A DNA stretch of 37,210 bases from Xanthobacteraceae bacterium (GCA_028282095.1 JANQIP010000131.1:1-37210), one strand, 5' to 3'. Positions 8,319 through 21,680 are shown, counted from the stretch's first letter. Made by a program: numbers and translations. The notes: generated by a model not told the origin, from the sequence alone.

Positions 8319-9956
8319 ATGGCAAAGCATGTGCTTTCTTGGCGTTGGCCGACCCTCGCGATGTTCGTCGCGGCCGAGGCGGTGGTAATCCTTGCCATTG
8401 TCATCACATTCACGCCGCCGGCCTCCGCGCAGTTCTTCGAGGGCGGTTTCCCATTATGGCAGCGCCAGTGGAATAGGAATCGGCGATACAAACGCAAACG
8501 GACTTACCGTTCCTTCCGGAATCGGCAGAGAAACTACTACACGAACGATAGGTCGCGGAACCAAAGGCCAAACGTCGACTATTCGCGGGCGCCGGCGGCA
8601 AAGAAGAAAGAGGGTACGCCGGAGACGACCGTGATGGTGTTCGGCGATTCGATGGCGGACTGGCTCGCTTACGGGCTCGAGCTTTCGTTCACCGAATCGC
8701 CGGAAATGGGCGTCGTCCGCAAGCATCGCACATTGTCGGGCCTGGTCCGGCGGAAAGTTCGGCGAAAACACCAGAAGAGATATCCCGATTGGCCGAGCCT
8801 GGCGAGGAAGACGCTGGCATCGGAAAAACCCGATTTCATCGTGATGATGATCGGCGTGAACGATCGCCGGCCGATCCGGTATCAGAGTCAGCCTGCCCGT
8901 CCCGCCGCGGCGCAGCCGGACCAGCCGCAACAGGGCGGAACGGCCGAAGGCAGAAGCGACCAACGAAAGCCACAGTCGCAGTCCGCCGAAAGGAAACCCG
9001 CGCGCAAGCCCAAGCGTGCGGTCACTCGCAAATCCGAGTTCCGCACCGACAAATGGGTCGAGCTCTATATCGAGCGGATCGACAAGACGATCGCGGCATT
9101 GAAGAGCGCGAAAGTCCCGGTGTTCTGGGTCGGCCTGCCGCCGGTTCGTGGCAAGCGGTCGACCGCCGATATGAGCTTTCTCAATGATCTCATCCGCAGC
9201 CGGGCGGATCGGGGCGGCATCGTCTATGTCGATGTCTGGGACGGTTTCGTCGACGAATCCGGCCGTTTTGCTCGCTATGGACCGGACGTCCAGGGTCAGA
9301 ACCGCCGCTTGCGGACGTCGGACGGAGTCCATTTCACCAAGGCCGGTGCGCAAAAGCTCGCCCATTTCTTGGAACGGGAACTGCAGCGATCGATGACGGT
9401 GCAGCCGACGCCCGTCGTGCTGTCGGACGAAGAGGCTGCAGGGTCCGAGGCGCAGAACGCTGGCACGGCGGCCGGAGTGTCCCGCCCGCTCGCGGGCCCG
9501 GTCATTCCGCTGGCCGGCAGGCGCGCAAATGAGAACCACAAGGCGCTCGTCGGCGGGGAGCGCCGGAGCCGAGGCAGGGTCGATGCCGTTGCCCAGAAAG
9601 TGCTGCTCAGGGGTGCCGCCGTACCCGCTCCGGCCGGGCGCGCCGATGACTTTTCTTGGCCGCGGCGGGAGATCGCGCCGGTCGGCGCCGATCCGGTGGT
9701 GTCCGTTGCACGGCTGCCGATGACGCCGATGAAGGGAAAGCCACGCGCAGCCCCGCCGCCTGCGGTCGCGGAGGGACCCGCCGCCATCCAACCGGGCGCA
9801 ATCCGTCCGCGCGTTGCAACGCGCCCGCGCGCGCAGCGCCGGAGGGGCGGATTGTTCAGCAACTGGGGGTGGCAGCAGCCGCAGCGACAATACCGGAGGC
9901 AGCAACAGCGCCGGCGCACCCAGCCGGGCTTCTTCCCGTTCCTGTTCCGACGCTAG
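8319..9956 (+). CDS. exported SGNH-hydrolase-like protein (DUF459 type)
   Basis: About 545 residues. The start at ATG 8319 gives a signal or anchor segment (MFVAAEAVVILAIVITFT, then PPASAQ). A very basic, Tyr/Arg-rich stretch follows to about residue 90. The SGNH core begins with block I VMVFGDSMADW (Ser111), then block III MMIGVNDRR and the closing SDGVHFTKAGAQKLA with likely catalytic Asp and His. A low-complexity Pro/Gln/Lys insert lies between the Ser and His blocks, and the C terminus (about 380-545) is disordered, ending in Gln/Arg-rich repeats. Family members are proposed periplasmic esterases or acyltransferases. The transglycosylase gene upstream suggests a cell-wall substrate, which is inference only. 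The start is uncertain; an ATG at 8277 is also in frame. The TAG stop lies in CTAG and touches a repeat. Confidence 0.82.
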   Translation: MAKHVLSWRWPTLAMFVAAEAVVILAIVITFTPPASAQFFEGGFPLWQRQWNRNRRYKRKRTYRSFRNRQRNYYTNDRSRNQRPNVDYSRAPAAKKKEGTPETTVMVFGDSMADWLAYGLELSFTESPEMGVVRKHRTLSGLVRRKVRRKHQKRYPDWPSLARKTLASEKPDFIVMMIGVNDRRPIRYQSQPARPAAAQPDQPQQGGTAEGRSDQRKPQSQSAERKPARKPKRAVTRKSEFRTDKWVELYIERIDKTIAALKSAKVPVFWVGLPPVRGKRSTADMSFLNDLIRSRADRGGIVYVDVWDGFVDESGRFARYGPDVQGQNRRLRTSDGVHFTKAGAQKLAHFLERELQRSMTVQPTPVVLSDEEAAGSEAQNAGTAAGVSRPLAGPVIPLAGRRANENHKALVGGERRSRGRVDAVAQKVLLRGAAVPAPAGRADDFSWPRREIAPVGADPVVSVARLPMTPMKGKPRAAPPPAVAEGPAAIQPGAIRPRVATRPRAQRRRGGLFSNWGWQQPQRQYRRQQQRRRTQPGFFPFLFRR

Positions 9957-9957
9957 A

Positions 9958-10190
9958 GCATGATCCCGAAAAGTTGCAGACTTTTCGGATCACGCAATCC
10001 GCCGCCGCCTTCTCATCGAGACCGCCGCTTTGCGGCCTCCTCGGGGCGAGTTCTTCTCAAGAGATCGTAGGGTGGGCATGCAAAGCATGCCCACCGATTT
10101 CAGTCCGCTGCCTCGATTGCGCGGGCACGGCGCGCTTTGCGCGCCTTTGCCCACCCTACACGGTCGGCATCTCTAAGGATGAGGGGAGGC
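9958..10190. repeat. module A followed by mixed E/F palindromic repeats
   Basis: Truncated module A at 9958-9995. Next is an E-like segment (GAGACCGCCGCTTTGCGGCC and following). At 10068-10161 lies a separate inverted repeat with ends GTAGGGTGGGC and GCCCACCCTAC (module F), including GGGCATGCAAAGCATGCCC. E-like sequence (CATCTCTAAGGATGAGG) resumes after it. F may have inserted into E. Confidence 0.65.
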
Positions 10191-10293
10191 ATCGATCGCG
10201 GCCAATCAGGAAGTCAGAGCTCGACTTGAATGTCGGAATTGGTAATGCAATCATAAAGTGAGGACCGTACTGCAGTACCGGAATCGCCGCGAG

Positions 10294-10679
10294 ATGAAGT
10301 GGAAGTGGATCCTTTGGCAAATCGCCGTCCCAATAGTTGGACCGGTAGTGATTTCAGCACTTGTGGCTGGTTTGTGGTGGTCAGGTACGAACTTCCCGAT
10401 CGATTGGAACATAATTATTGATGTAAGTCCTTGGGCACTCACATTTATTGCATAACGCTCATTGGCGCCACCATGAATGACCTTTGGCCAGAGCTTGGAA
10501 ATCGGCCTGGGCTTGGCGTGTCGTTGATGATGGCGGCAGTGGCTGTTGCCCTCTATGCCGCCTTCATCGTAATTTGGCGCCATAATCCAGAGTTTACCCC
10601 AGGGACCCCGGTTTACGTGGTGACCTTCATACTCTTGCTAATATCTATAGTGCTGTGCCATCGGGGCGCGAGGAATTGA
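10294..10679 (+). pseudogene. four-TM membrane protein interrupted by a frameshift
   Basis: Two overlapping frames together make one coherent protein. Frame 1 from ATG 10294 (GTG 10258 is also possible) encodes WKWILWQIAVPIVGPVVISA and ends ... SPWALTFIA at TAA 10453. The frame used by ATG 10473 continues upstream as ATA ACG CTC ATT GGC. Re-reading one base at 10452 gives SPWALTFIAITLIGATMNDL, a natural second TM helix. Two more helices follow (VSLMMAAVAVALYAAFIVIW; VYVVTFILLLISIVLC), for about 128 residues. No classical slippery heptamer is visible at the junction, so a one-base deletion or sequencing error is likelier than programmed shifting. Base composition is clearly less GC-rich than the neighbours. 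Function unknown. Alternatively these are two independent small membrane proteins. Confidence 0.6.
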
Positions 10680-10695
10680 GGAGCCACCAACGAGC

Positions 10696-10932
10696 ATGGA
10701 CGCTTCCGAAGAGCATTTGGCTGGAGAACGTGAGAGTGTTTTCACGGGCGCGTTGGGAGGAGCGGCGTTGGGCTCTGTGATCGCGCTAGCTATCTCTAGC
10801 ACTACTGTGATGTCTCCAGTGGTAGGAGGGCTACTTGGCATTGTCGGGGGATCTGGGGTTGGTCACCTGCTGAATCGGCATAGAGAGCGAACCGAAGAAA
10901 GGCGCGGCTCCGATGTCGCCGATCGAGCTTGA
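10696..10932 (+). CDS. small glycine-rich membrane protein, unknown function
   Basis: 78 residues starting 16 nt after the preceding frame's stop, with GAGGAG 12 nt upstream of the ATG, so probably co-transcribed with the broken four-TM gene. A charged N terminus is followed by a hydrophobic, Gly-rich hairpin (GALGGAALGSVIALAISS; VVGGLLGIVGGSGVGHLL, reminiscent of glycine-zipper segments) and a basic, charged tail (NRHRERTEERR). I do not recognise a family. Confidence 0.55.
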   Translation: MDASEEHLAGERESVFTGALGGAALGSVIALAISSTTVMSPVVGGLLGIVGGSGVGHLLNRHRERTEERRGSDVADRA

Positions 10933-11037
10933 GCGCGACTGAGCTTGTCGGACAGGACAGATCGAAAAAGGATGTGCTCACCGATAGCGGCGGCGCACGG
11001 CTGGTCCGAACGGCCCTTGGATTCGTCTCAATAAAGG

Positions 11038-12456
11038 TCAGCGCGGCAGATCCGTCGTTCCCATGAGGAACGCATCGACCGCGTGCGCTGCTTGCCGGCC
11101 CTCGCGGATCGCCCAGACGACCAGCGACTGGCCGCGCCGCATGTCGCCTGCGGTGAACACCTTCTCGATCGAGGTCTGATAGGCGATCGTGTCGGCCATC
11201 ACATTCCCGCGCGGATCAAGCGCAACGCCTAGCGATTTGATCAGGCCGTCATGCACCGGGTGAACGAAGCCCATGGCGAGCAGCACGAGTTCGGCCGGAA
11301 GCTCGAACTCGGTGCCGGGGAGCGGCGCGAACTTCGCATCGACATAGGTGCAATGCATCCGCTTGACCTGTCCGTTCTCGCCCGAGAATTTCTGCGTCAT
11401 CACCGAGAAATCGCGGTCGACGCCCTCCTGTTGGCTTGACGAGGTGCGCAGCTTCAGCGGCCAGTCCGGCCAGGTGAGGAGCTTGTTCTCCTTGTCGGGC
11501 GGGCGCGGTAAAATTTCGAGCTGGGTGATTGACTGCGCACCCTGGCGCGCCGATGTGCCGATGCAGTCCGAGCCGGTATCGCCGCCGCCGATGACGACGA
11601 CATGCTTGTCGGTCGCAAGGATCGGCTCGACGCCACCCTGCGGCTCCTCGCCGACGCGCCGGTTCTGCTGTCGCAGGAAATCCATCGCGAAATGGACACC
11701 GTGAAGCTCGCGTCCGGGGATCGGCAGGTCGCGCGGCGCCTCGGCCCCGCCGGCGAGCACGACCGCATCGTAATCGCGCAGCAGATCCTGCGCCGCGACA
11801 TTGCCCCCGACATGCACGCCGTAATGGAAGGTCACGCCCTCCGCCTCCATCTGAACAATGCGGCGGTCGACAAGGTGCTTTTCCATCTTGAAGTCGGGGA
11901 TGCCATAGCGCAGCAGCCCGCCGGCCTTCGCGTTCTTCTCAAAGACATGGACCTCATGTCCGACACGGGCGAGCTGCTGGGCGCAGGCAAGGCCCGCCGG
12001 GCCCGAGCCGATGATCGCGACGCGCTTGCCGGTCCGCTGCGCGGGCGGCTCGGGCTTCACCCAGCCATACTCGAACGCCTTGTCGGCGATCGCGCATTCG
12101 ATCGTCTTGATCGTCACCGGATTGTCTTCGAGGTTGAGCGTGCAGGCCTCCTCGCAGGGGGCCGGGCAGACGCGTCCGGTGAATTCGGGAAAGTTGTTGG
12201 TCGAATGGAGATTGCGCGCCGCCGTCTCCCAATCGTCGAGATAGACGAGGTCGTTCCAGTCGGGAATCTGGTTATTCACCGGACAGCCGGTGTGGCAATA
12301 CGGAATGCCGCAATTCATGCAGCGCGCCGCCTGCCGGCGCAGCTCCTGTTCCGGCAGCGGCAGAACGAATTCTTGATAATTGCGCAGGCGCTCCTCGACC
12401 GGCGCGTATTTGCGGTCGATGCGCTCGTAGTCGAGGAACCCTGTGATCTTACCCAC
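11038..12456 (-). CDS. gltD: glutamate synthase (NADPH) small subunit
   Basis: Electron-input subunit of GOGAT: oxidises NADPH and passes electrons through FAD and Fe-S clusters to the large subunit. 472 residues, typical. N-terminal Fe-S Cys residues are at 46, 49, 54 and 58 ([14 protein letters not shown]), with further Cys at 97, 101 and 105. The FAD dinucleotide fold is [20 protein letters not shown] and the NADPH fold is [13 protein letters not shown]. The C-terminal FAD contact is [29 protein letters not shown]. The start is a GTG (complement of 12454-12456). It lies 123 bp downstream of gltB in the same direction with a strong hairpin between, so an operon with possibly tuned gltD expression is likely. 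Confidence 0.95.
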   Translation of the reverse strand: MGKITGFLDYERIDRKYAPVEERLRNYQEFVLPLPEQELRRQAARCMNCGIPYCHTGCPVNNQIPDWNDLVYLDDWETAARNLHSTNNFPEFTGRVCPAPCEEACTLNLEDNPVTIKTIECAIADKAFEYGWVKPEPPAQRTGKRVAIIGSGPAGLACAQQLARVGHEVHVFEKNAKAGGLLRYGIPDFKMEKHLVDRRIVQMEAEGVTFHYGVHVGGNVAAQDLLRDYDAVVLAGGAEAPRDLPIPGRELHGVHFAMDFLRQQNRRVGEEPQGGVEPILATDKHVVVIGGGDTGSDCIGTSARQGAQSITQLEILPRPPDKENKLLTWPDWPLKLRTSSSQQEGVDRDFSVMTQKFSGENGQVKRMHCTYVDAKFAPLPGTEFELPAELVLLAMGFVHPVHDGLIKSLGVALDPRGNVMADTIAYQTSIEKVFTAGDMRRGQSLVVWAIREGRQAAHAVDAFLMGTTDLPR

Positions 12457-12515
12457 GATGTCTCACAATCACGGTAGGGGAAACCGGAACGAGTTTCCGC
12501 CGAGACCTGCCTTCG

Positions 12516-12536
12516 CCTCTCCCCGGTGGGGAGAGG
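12516..12536. repeat. perfect 9-bp hairpin between gltB and gltD
   Basis: CCTCTCCCC-GGT-GGGGAGAGG, a stand-alone relative of module C at 4741-4764. It lies 60 nt upstream of the gltD start and 43 nt after the gltB stop. No T-run follows on the minus strand, so it looks more like an RNA-stability or attenuation hairpin, or a repeat remnant, than a terminator. Confidence 0.65.
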
Positions 12537-12579
12537 TGAAGCGGTCAGTGCCGGCCGCGCAAGTGGTGATAGCCATTCA

Positions 12580-17325
<4,746 letters not shown>

Positions 17326-17847
17326 TCCGTGGTTCCTCGCACTCCCTTGGGTCGCCCCGGGCATCGCTGACGAGGCCGGCGTACCCGTCTCTTTCCCGGC
17401 GCTACCCGGCGCCGCGGCATCAAGGGGATCGCTATAATGTCCGGCAGCCTTGGCATACCGGTCCCCGTCCGGCCCTGGCCGCTTCACTTGGGCGCGCGAC
17501 CCCCGCGTCGCAAGCGCCACCCCGGCGGCGACCCCGAACTCAGGGTCGCGCCCACCAACAGGACAGCAATACTGTCCTAAATGAGAATGCCAAAATATCG
17601 CCCCCGGTTCAAGCTCACACGCGACATATACGCCGAACTGTGCCCGGTTTCTTTATTCCAATCAAATCCATTCTTCGGCAACGCAATAAACTCTTCGTCG
17701 CATGAATGCGCTTGCGAAGGACAAGGCCGGCGACGTCCGAGGCCGCCCGACCTGAACCGCCCTCAAAGGCACGATCGCCGAGGGCGAATCGCCCCAGCCG
17801 CGCCCTATTTGGACGGCACACCATGGTTCAAACAGGGGGGATTAACC
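17326..17847. promoter_or_regulatory. divergent control region between gltB and an exported-protein gene, with two inverted repeats
   Basis: 522 bp without a convincing gene. It contains two perfect 7-bp inverted repeats close together: GCGACCC/GGGTCGC (17528-17534 with 17543-17549) and AGGACAG-CAATA-CTGTCCT (17560-17578). The second has operator-like geometry. Both lie about 200-250 bp upstream of gltB and about 270-320 bp upstream of the divergent gene. Which gene, if any, they control is unknown. Confidence 0.45.
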
Positions 17848-18570
17848 ATGACAAAACGGTTCGTTGTCTTGCTCGCTGCAGCGCTTGTCGCTGCGACACC
17901 CAGCGCCATTGCCCAAGAACGGCTGGCGGGCGTGCGGGGCGCGCGCCATGTCCTGCCTGCTTACGAGATCCTCACCATTATACGTTCGACCGGCTTCGAG
18001 CCGATTGGTCGTCCCATCAGAAGGGGGCGGCGTTACGAAGTCGACGCGATCGATCCTTACGACGCCGATGTCCGCCTCGTCGTCAATGCACGCACTGGAC
18101 GGATCATCGCGGTGCGACACCTCGGTGGCCCCGGACTCGGCGGTCCCGGACTTGGCGGTCCCGGACTTGGCGGCCCCGGACTTGGCGGTCCCGAGTTCCA
18201 CGGCCCGGACTTTCCCCGGGAAGATTATGCGCAAAACGGATCGCGCTGGCATCGCCCGTCGTGGTCAGGCGGTCGATCGCGTGAACCGCGGCTCGTGCCG
18301 CCGCGCTCCATCCCGTCGTCGCGCTCGGCGGCGCTGGGCCCGAAGACGACGCCGCTCCCTCGCCCCCGTCCGGACGGTCAGGCCGTCGCAGCGACGACCG
18401 ACGACGATGTCGAGGTGACCGGCTCGATCGGTTCAACCCGCTCGCCTGGATCGAGAGACACGAGCGATCCCAAGGTCTCGACTGCGCCTAAGACGAAGAC
18501 CGATTCCGTCGCCGCGAACGCTGCGAAAAACAAGCCGATCGACATCGTACCGGTCGTGCCGCTGTTCTGA
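17848..18570 (+). CDS. exported PepSY-like protein with GGPGL repeats
   Basis: About 240 residues. ATG 17848 is preceded by AGGGGGGA at good spacing. The signal peptide is KRFVVLLAAALVAATPSAIA. Residues about 30-90 resemble a PepSY fold (YEILTIIRSTGFEPIGRPIR, then YEVDAIDPYDADVRLVVNAR and TGRIIAVR). Next comes a collagen-like low-complexity stretch of four GGPGL pentads plus GGPEF (93-117). The rest is Arg/Ser/Pro-rich and looks disordered, with a final DIVPVVPLF. Probably periplasmic. No enzymatic motif is seen and the function is unknown. Confidence 0.72.
   Translation: MTKRFVVLLAAALVAATPSAIAQERLAGVRGARHVLPAYEILTIIRSTGFEPIGRPIRRGRRYEVDAIDPYDADVRLVVNARTGRIIAVRHLGGPGLGGPGLGGPGLGGPGLGGPEFHGPDFPREDYAQNGSRWHRPSWSGGRSREPRLVPPRSIPSSRSAALGPKTTPLPRPRPDGQAVAATTDDDVEVTGSIGSTRSPGSRDTSDPKVSTAPKTKTDSVAANAAKNKPIDIVPVVPLF
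18124..18198 (+). repeat. 15-bp tandem repeat inside the exported-protein gene
   Basis: Four in-frame 15-nt units (consensus GGCGGTCCCGGACTT) and a fifth degenerate unit encode GGPGL x4 then GGPEF. Near-identity at synonymous positions suggests recent slippage expansion. Copy-number changes would keep the frame. Confidence 0.9.
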
Positions 18571-18644
18571 GCGCCTCGGCAAACAAAGAAAAATGGAGCG
18601 CGAGCGCATCGCGCGACGCGAAACGCGCTTCTCTCCGAAGGGTC

Positions 18645-19160
18645 TTATCCGGAAGGTCGTAGCGACAGGCTGATCCGCGTGACGATCGAATGCCAGAGCG
18701 GCTCCTCGTCCTTCGGATAAGCGACATAGATGCAGTGCATCCGTCCTTCAAGACCGCGCGGGAAATTGCACCGGCTGTAGAAAACCTCGTCATCCTTGAC
18801 GCCGGAAATCGCGAAGAAACGGTGGGCGATCCGGTTGTAATCAAGCTGGTCGCGCGGCGCCCGCAGATAGGCGCGCACGAAGCTCGCCGGCGTGTGACGG
18901 CCTTCGTTCTTCTCGACATAGACCATCAGCCGGGCGCGATTGTCCGGTGATCGCAAATGGCGCCCGGTTCCGCGCCAAGGCGCGCCGGCGTCAACAGAGA
19001 ACACGTTGTCCGGATAGTCGACCCGTGTGCCGTAGGTATCGGAGAAGATGGTCCAGCGCGGAGCCTTGATGCCGGCGGTGAATGCGGCGGGCTGCGAGAG
19101 AACCGGTCCGGCCGATACCAGCGCGGCAAGCGCGGCAGCCGCGAATAGACCGATCTTCAT
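18645..19160 (-). CDS. small exported protein of unknown function
   Basis: 171 residues. The start at ATG 19160 is supported by AAGGAG 9 nt upstream and a clear signal peptide (KIGLFAAAALAALVSAGPVLSQP). The mature part has aromatic-rich motifs (RWTIFSDTYGTRVDYPDNVF; LDYNRIAHRFFAISGVKDDE; VFYSRCNF) and two Cys (SRCNF, MHCIY) that could form a disulfide. I have the impression that such sequences occur as conserved hypotheticals in Hyphomicrobiales, but I assign no function. Convergent with the preceding exported gene. Confidence 0.75.
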   Translation of the reverse strand: MKIGLFAAAALAALVSAGPVLSQPAAFTAGIKAPRWTIFSDTYGTRVDYPDNVFSVDAGAPWRGTGRHLRSPDNRARLMVYVEKNEGRHTPASFVRAYLRAPRDQLDYNRIAHRFFAISGVKDDEVFYSRCNFPRGLEGRMHCIYVAYPKDEEPLWHSIVTRISLSLRPSG

Positions 19161-19370
19161 CGCACCAGCTCCTTTTGCGACGTTTCTGTCGGCAAAGCCG
19201 CAATGCGGCCGCATGCGCCGCCCCGTGACCTTTGTACGGATAATATATGAAGGCGGTTCGCCCGACCGCGCTTATCAAGCGGAGTTGATCGGGAGACACG
19301 CGGGTCGGCGGCCGTTCTTATTTAACGCTCCGTCCAGGGCGTACAATGCGACCTTTGTCGGCGTTTCTTG

Positions 19371-19627
19371 AGCTGCGGAAGCTGCAGACCTTTCGGAAAA
19401 GATCACGAAATGGAATAATGAGAAAGAAAGCGCGAATCGGTTCAAGGCGAATCAATCAGGCGCTAGCGCATGATCCCGAAAAGTTGGCAGACTTTTCGGA
19501 CAAGATCATGCGACCAGACAAAGAGAAGCATGATCCCGAAAAGTTGGCAGACTTCTCGGAAGGGATCATGCGGCACAACAAAGAGAAATGGAGCGCGATC
19601 GATTCGATCTGAATGGATCGCGCGCTA
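19371..19627 (+). repeat. repeat cluster: A (decayed) + I, then A-A-I
   Basis: A decayed module A at about 19375-19415, with an I-like segment (GCGCGAATCGGTTCAAGGCG and on) ending in GGCGCTAGC, precedes two good A copies at 19468-19511 and 19528-19571. An AACAAAGAGAAATGG linker and a well-preserved module I (about 19591-19627: GAGCGCGATCGATTCGATCT then GAATGGATCGCGCG) follow. CTAG occurs at 19463-19466 and 19625-19628, marking junctions. Confidence 0.85.
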
Positions 19628-19680
19628 GTGTTTCCTTCTCTGACGGTCCGCCCCCGGACCGTCAGGTAAGGAAACACTAG
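19625..19680. repeat. palindromic repeat, module B, 56 bp with CTAG ends
   Basis: CTAG at both ends. The structure is 13-bp outer arms, a 3x3 internal mismatch (CTC/GGT), 10-bp inner arms (TGACGGTCCG/CGGACCGTCA) and a CCCC loop. Other copies are at 1175-1229 (opposite orientation) and 37068-37120 (mismatch repaired to full pairing). The shape resembles a small non-autonomous inverted-repeat element. Confidence 0.85.
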
Positions 19681-19691
19681 CTGATCCATTG

Positions 19692-19746
19692 CCTTGTGAT
19701 GCGGCACCAACACGATGAGACGAGCTCAAGCGTTGGTGACGCATCA
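19692..19746. repeat. palindromic repeat, module G (reverse orientation)
   Basis: GTGATGCGGCACCAA and TTGGTGACGCATCAC arms with one mismatch, enclosing ACGATGAGACG. It is inverted relative to 1130-1160. The right arm ends exactly where the TAG stop (in CTAG) of the benzoate-CoA ligase begins. Confidence 0.75.
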
Positions 19747-21354
19747 CTAGTCGAGCTCCGCCCGCAATTTGAAGCGTTGGATCTTTCCCGTCGCCGTCTT
19801 TGGCAGGTCGGTGCGGAACTCCAACCAGCGCGGATACTTGTAAGGCGCAAGCCGCTGCTTGCAGTAGTCCTGCAGCGCCTGCGCGAGTTCCGGGGAAGCG
19901 CGGCCTGCGTCTTTGAGCACGACAAAGGCCTTCGGTTTGACCAGGCGCTCCTCGTCGGGCCAGCCGACCACTGCTGCTTCCAGCACGTCGGGATGGGTCA
20001 ACAACGCGCCTTCGACCTCGAACGGCGAGACATAGATACCGCCGACCTTCAGCATGTCGTCGCGCCGGCCGCAATAGATCAGATAGCCGTCCTGGTCCTC
20101 GACATATTTGTCGCCGGAACGCGTCCACTCGCCGAGAAAGGTCGAGCGCGACTGCTCGCGATTGTTCCAGTACATCACCGCGCTGCTCGGTCCCTTGACG
20201 TGCAGCTCGCCCATATCGCCCTTCTTGACCGGCATGCCGTCGTCGCCGACGAGCTTGATCTCATAGCCCCGCACCGCCTTGCCGGTGGTGCCGTAGCGCA
20301 CGTCGCCCGCCCGGTTGGAAATATAGATGTGCAACATTTCGGTGGTGCCGAGGCCGTCAAGAATGTCGAAGCCGTAGCGCTCATGCCAGCGCCGGCTGAT
20401 GTCGTTGGGCAGCGGCTCGCCGGCGGAGACGGCGCGTCGCATCTTGACCTCCTCGCGCTGCAGCGCGGCCGGGCTCGCAAGATAGGCCGCATAGAAGGTC
20501 GGCACGCCGTAGAACACCGTGACCGGATGCGTGCGCAGCACGGCCGAAACCGATTCGGGCGTGGGTCGCTCCGGCATCAGCACGGTGGTGGCACCGGCCG
20601 ACATCGGGAAGGTCAGCGCATTGCCCAGTCCATAGGCAAAGAACAGCTTGGCGACCGAGAAGCACAGATCGCTCTCGCCGAGCTGCAGGAAGGGCGCGCC
20701 ATAGAGCTCGTCGGTCAGCCGCAGATTGGCGTGGGTGTGGAGGACGCCTTTCGGCCGGCCGGTCGAGCCCGACGTGTAGAGCCAGAAGCCGACATCGTCG
20801 CGCGTCGTCGGCGCGGTCGCCGCCCGGCCGCTCGTCTCCGCAATCAGGTCCTCGAAGCGGTGATGGCCGTGCGCGTTCTCGCCGGACACGACGACATGCG
20901 CAAGATTCGGGCAGGCACCGATGATGTTCGCGAATTTCGGATAAAGCGCTTCCGAGACCACGAGCATGCGGGCGCGGCTGTCGCCCAGCATGTAGCTGTA
21001 GTCACCTTCGGTGAGCAGCGTGTTGAGCGGCACGGCGATGGCGCCCGCCTTGAGCGCGCCGAGAAAGGCGGTCGGCCAGTCAATGGTATCGAGCATGCAC
21101 AGGACGATCCGCTCCTCGCTGCGGATGTCGAGCTTGCGCAGCACATTGGCGAAACGATCGACCCGGTCGGCGAGATCGCCATAGGTCCAGGTGCCGCGCG
21201 GATCGATGAAAGCCGGCTTGCCGGCTCGGCCGGCGGCGAGATTGCGGTCGAGAATGTCGGCGGCGAAATTGTACTGGCGCGGAATCGCTTCGTCGGTGGG
21301 CGGCGGTGTCGTTCCGCGCGCGGACGGCGTATCGACGCGTTGGGCAAGCGACAT
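19747..21354 (-). CDS. benzoate-CoA ligase family protein
   Basis: Predicted ATP-dependent ligase joining benzoate or a close aromatic acid to CoA via an acyl-adenylate; cytoplasmic. 535 residues, normal for the family. Adenylate-forming motifs: A3 YTSGSTGRPKGVLHTHAN (193-210), substrate-side KLFFAYGLGNALTFP, A5 DGLGTTEMLHIYISN, A7 TRSGDKY, A8 GRRDDMLKVGGIYVSPFEVE and A10 PKTATGKIQR with catalytic Lys524. The LFFAYGLGN and HIYISN segments are typical of aryl-CoA ligases. Hydroxybenzoate or another aryl acid cannot be excluded, and no ring-oxygenase or ring-reductase genes lie in the window. Start at ATG 21354. Confidence 0.88.
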   Translation of the reverse strand: MSLAQRVDTPSARGTTPPPTDEAIPRQYNFAADILDRNLAAGRAGKPAFIDPRGTWTYGDLADRVDRFANVLRKLDIRSEERIVLCMLDTIDWPTAFLGALKAGAIAVPLNTLLTEGDYSYMLGDSRARMLVVSEALYPKFANIIGACPNLAHVVVSGENAHGHHRFEDLIAETSGRAATAPTTRDDVGFWLYTSGSTGRPKGVLHTHANLRLTDELYGAPFLQLGESDLCFSVAKLFFAYGLGNALTFPMSAGATTVLMPERPTPESVSAVLRTHPVTVFYGVPTFYAAYLASPAALQREEVKMRRAVSAGEPLPNDISRRWHERYGFDILDGLGTTEMLHIYISNRAGDVRYGTTGKAVRGYEIKLVGDDGMPVKKGDMGELHVKGPSSAVMYWNNREQSRSTFLGEWTRSGDKYVEDQDGYLIYCGRRDDMLKVGGIYVSPFEVEGALLTHPDVLEAAVVGWPDEERLVKPKAFVVLKDAGRASPELAQALQDYCKQRLAPYKYPRWLEFRTDLPKTATGKIQRFKLRAELD

Positions 21355-21536
21355 TGGCGGCGTCTTCCCTGTTCATGTTGCTTTGATTGACGTGAATAGC
21401 GGCGATTATGCCGCCCGATCAACTCCGCCGCAATCCGATCACAGGCGCGATCCGGACCCGCGGCGCAAGGCGTTCGACCTCGCGCAAAAAGTGTGTCATC
21501 GATGGGACGATGATTTAGGATTCGGCGCAAACAAGT

Positions 21537-21564
21537 GAAGGCGGGCTGTTGCCAACCCGCCTTC
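21537..21564. terminator. strong hairpin in the intergenic region, terminator-like
   Basis: Perfect 9-bp stem GAAGGCGGG/CCCGCCTTC with a 10-nt loop. No T-run on either side. It sits upstream of both flanking divergent genes, so a role as their terminator makes little sense; it could be a remnant of a lost transcript or an RNA structure. The remaining 21355-21680 shows no gene. Confidence 0.35.
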
Positions 21565-21680
21565 GAGAGGAAGTTCATCTCTTGTCCAAAGGGGGTGTGC
21601 GTCAAGCGCAGTGACCGTTTCCTTCGGCTCGCATGATAGATATGGGGCGGGTTCGTTTGCGATGCAAGCCACATTTTCAG

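Noticed and set aside
8886..9010. Possible frameshift or foreign insert in the SGNH protein (Gln/Pro/Lys stretch)
   Set aside because: The frame is intact on both sides and the low-complexity insert is consistent with a disordered loop between catalytic blocks.
10440..10460. Programmed -1 frameshift signal
   Set aside because: No X-XXY-YYZ slippery heptamer in the zero frame at the junction; simple frameshift mutation is more likely.
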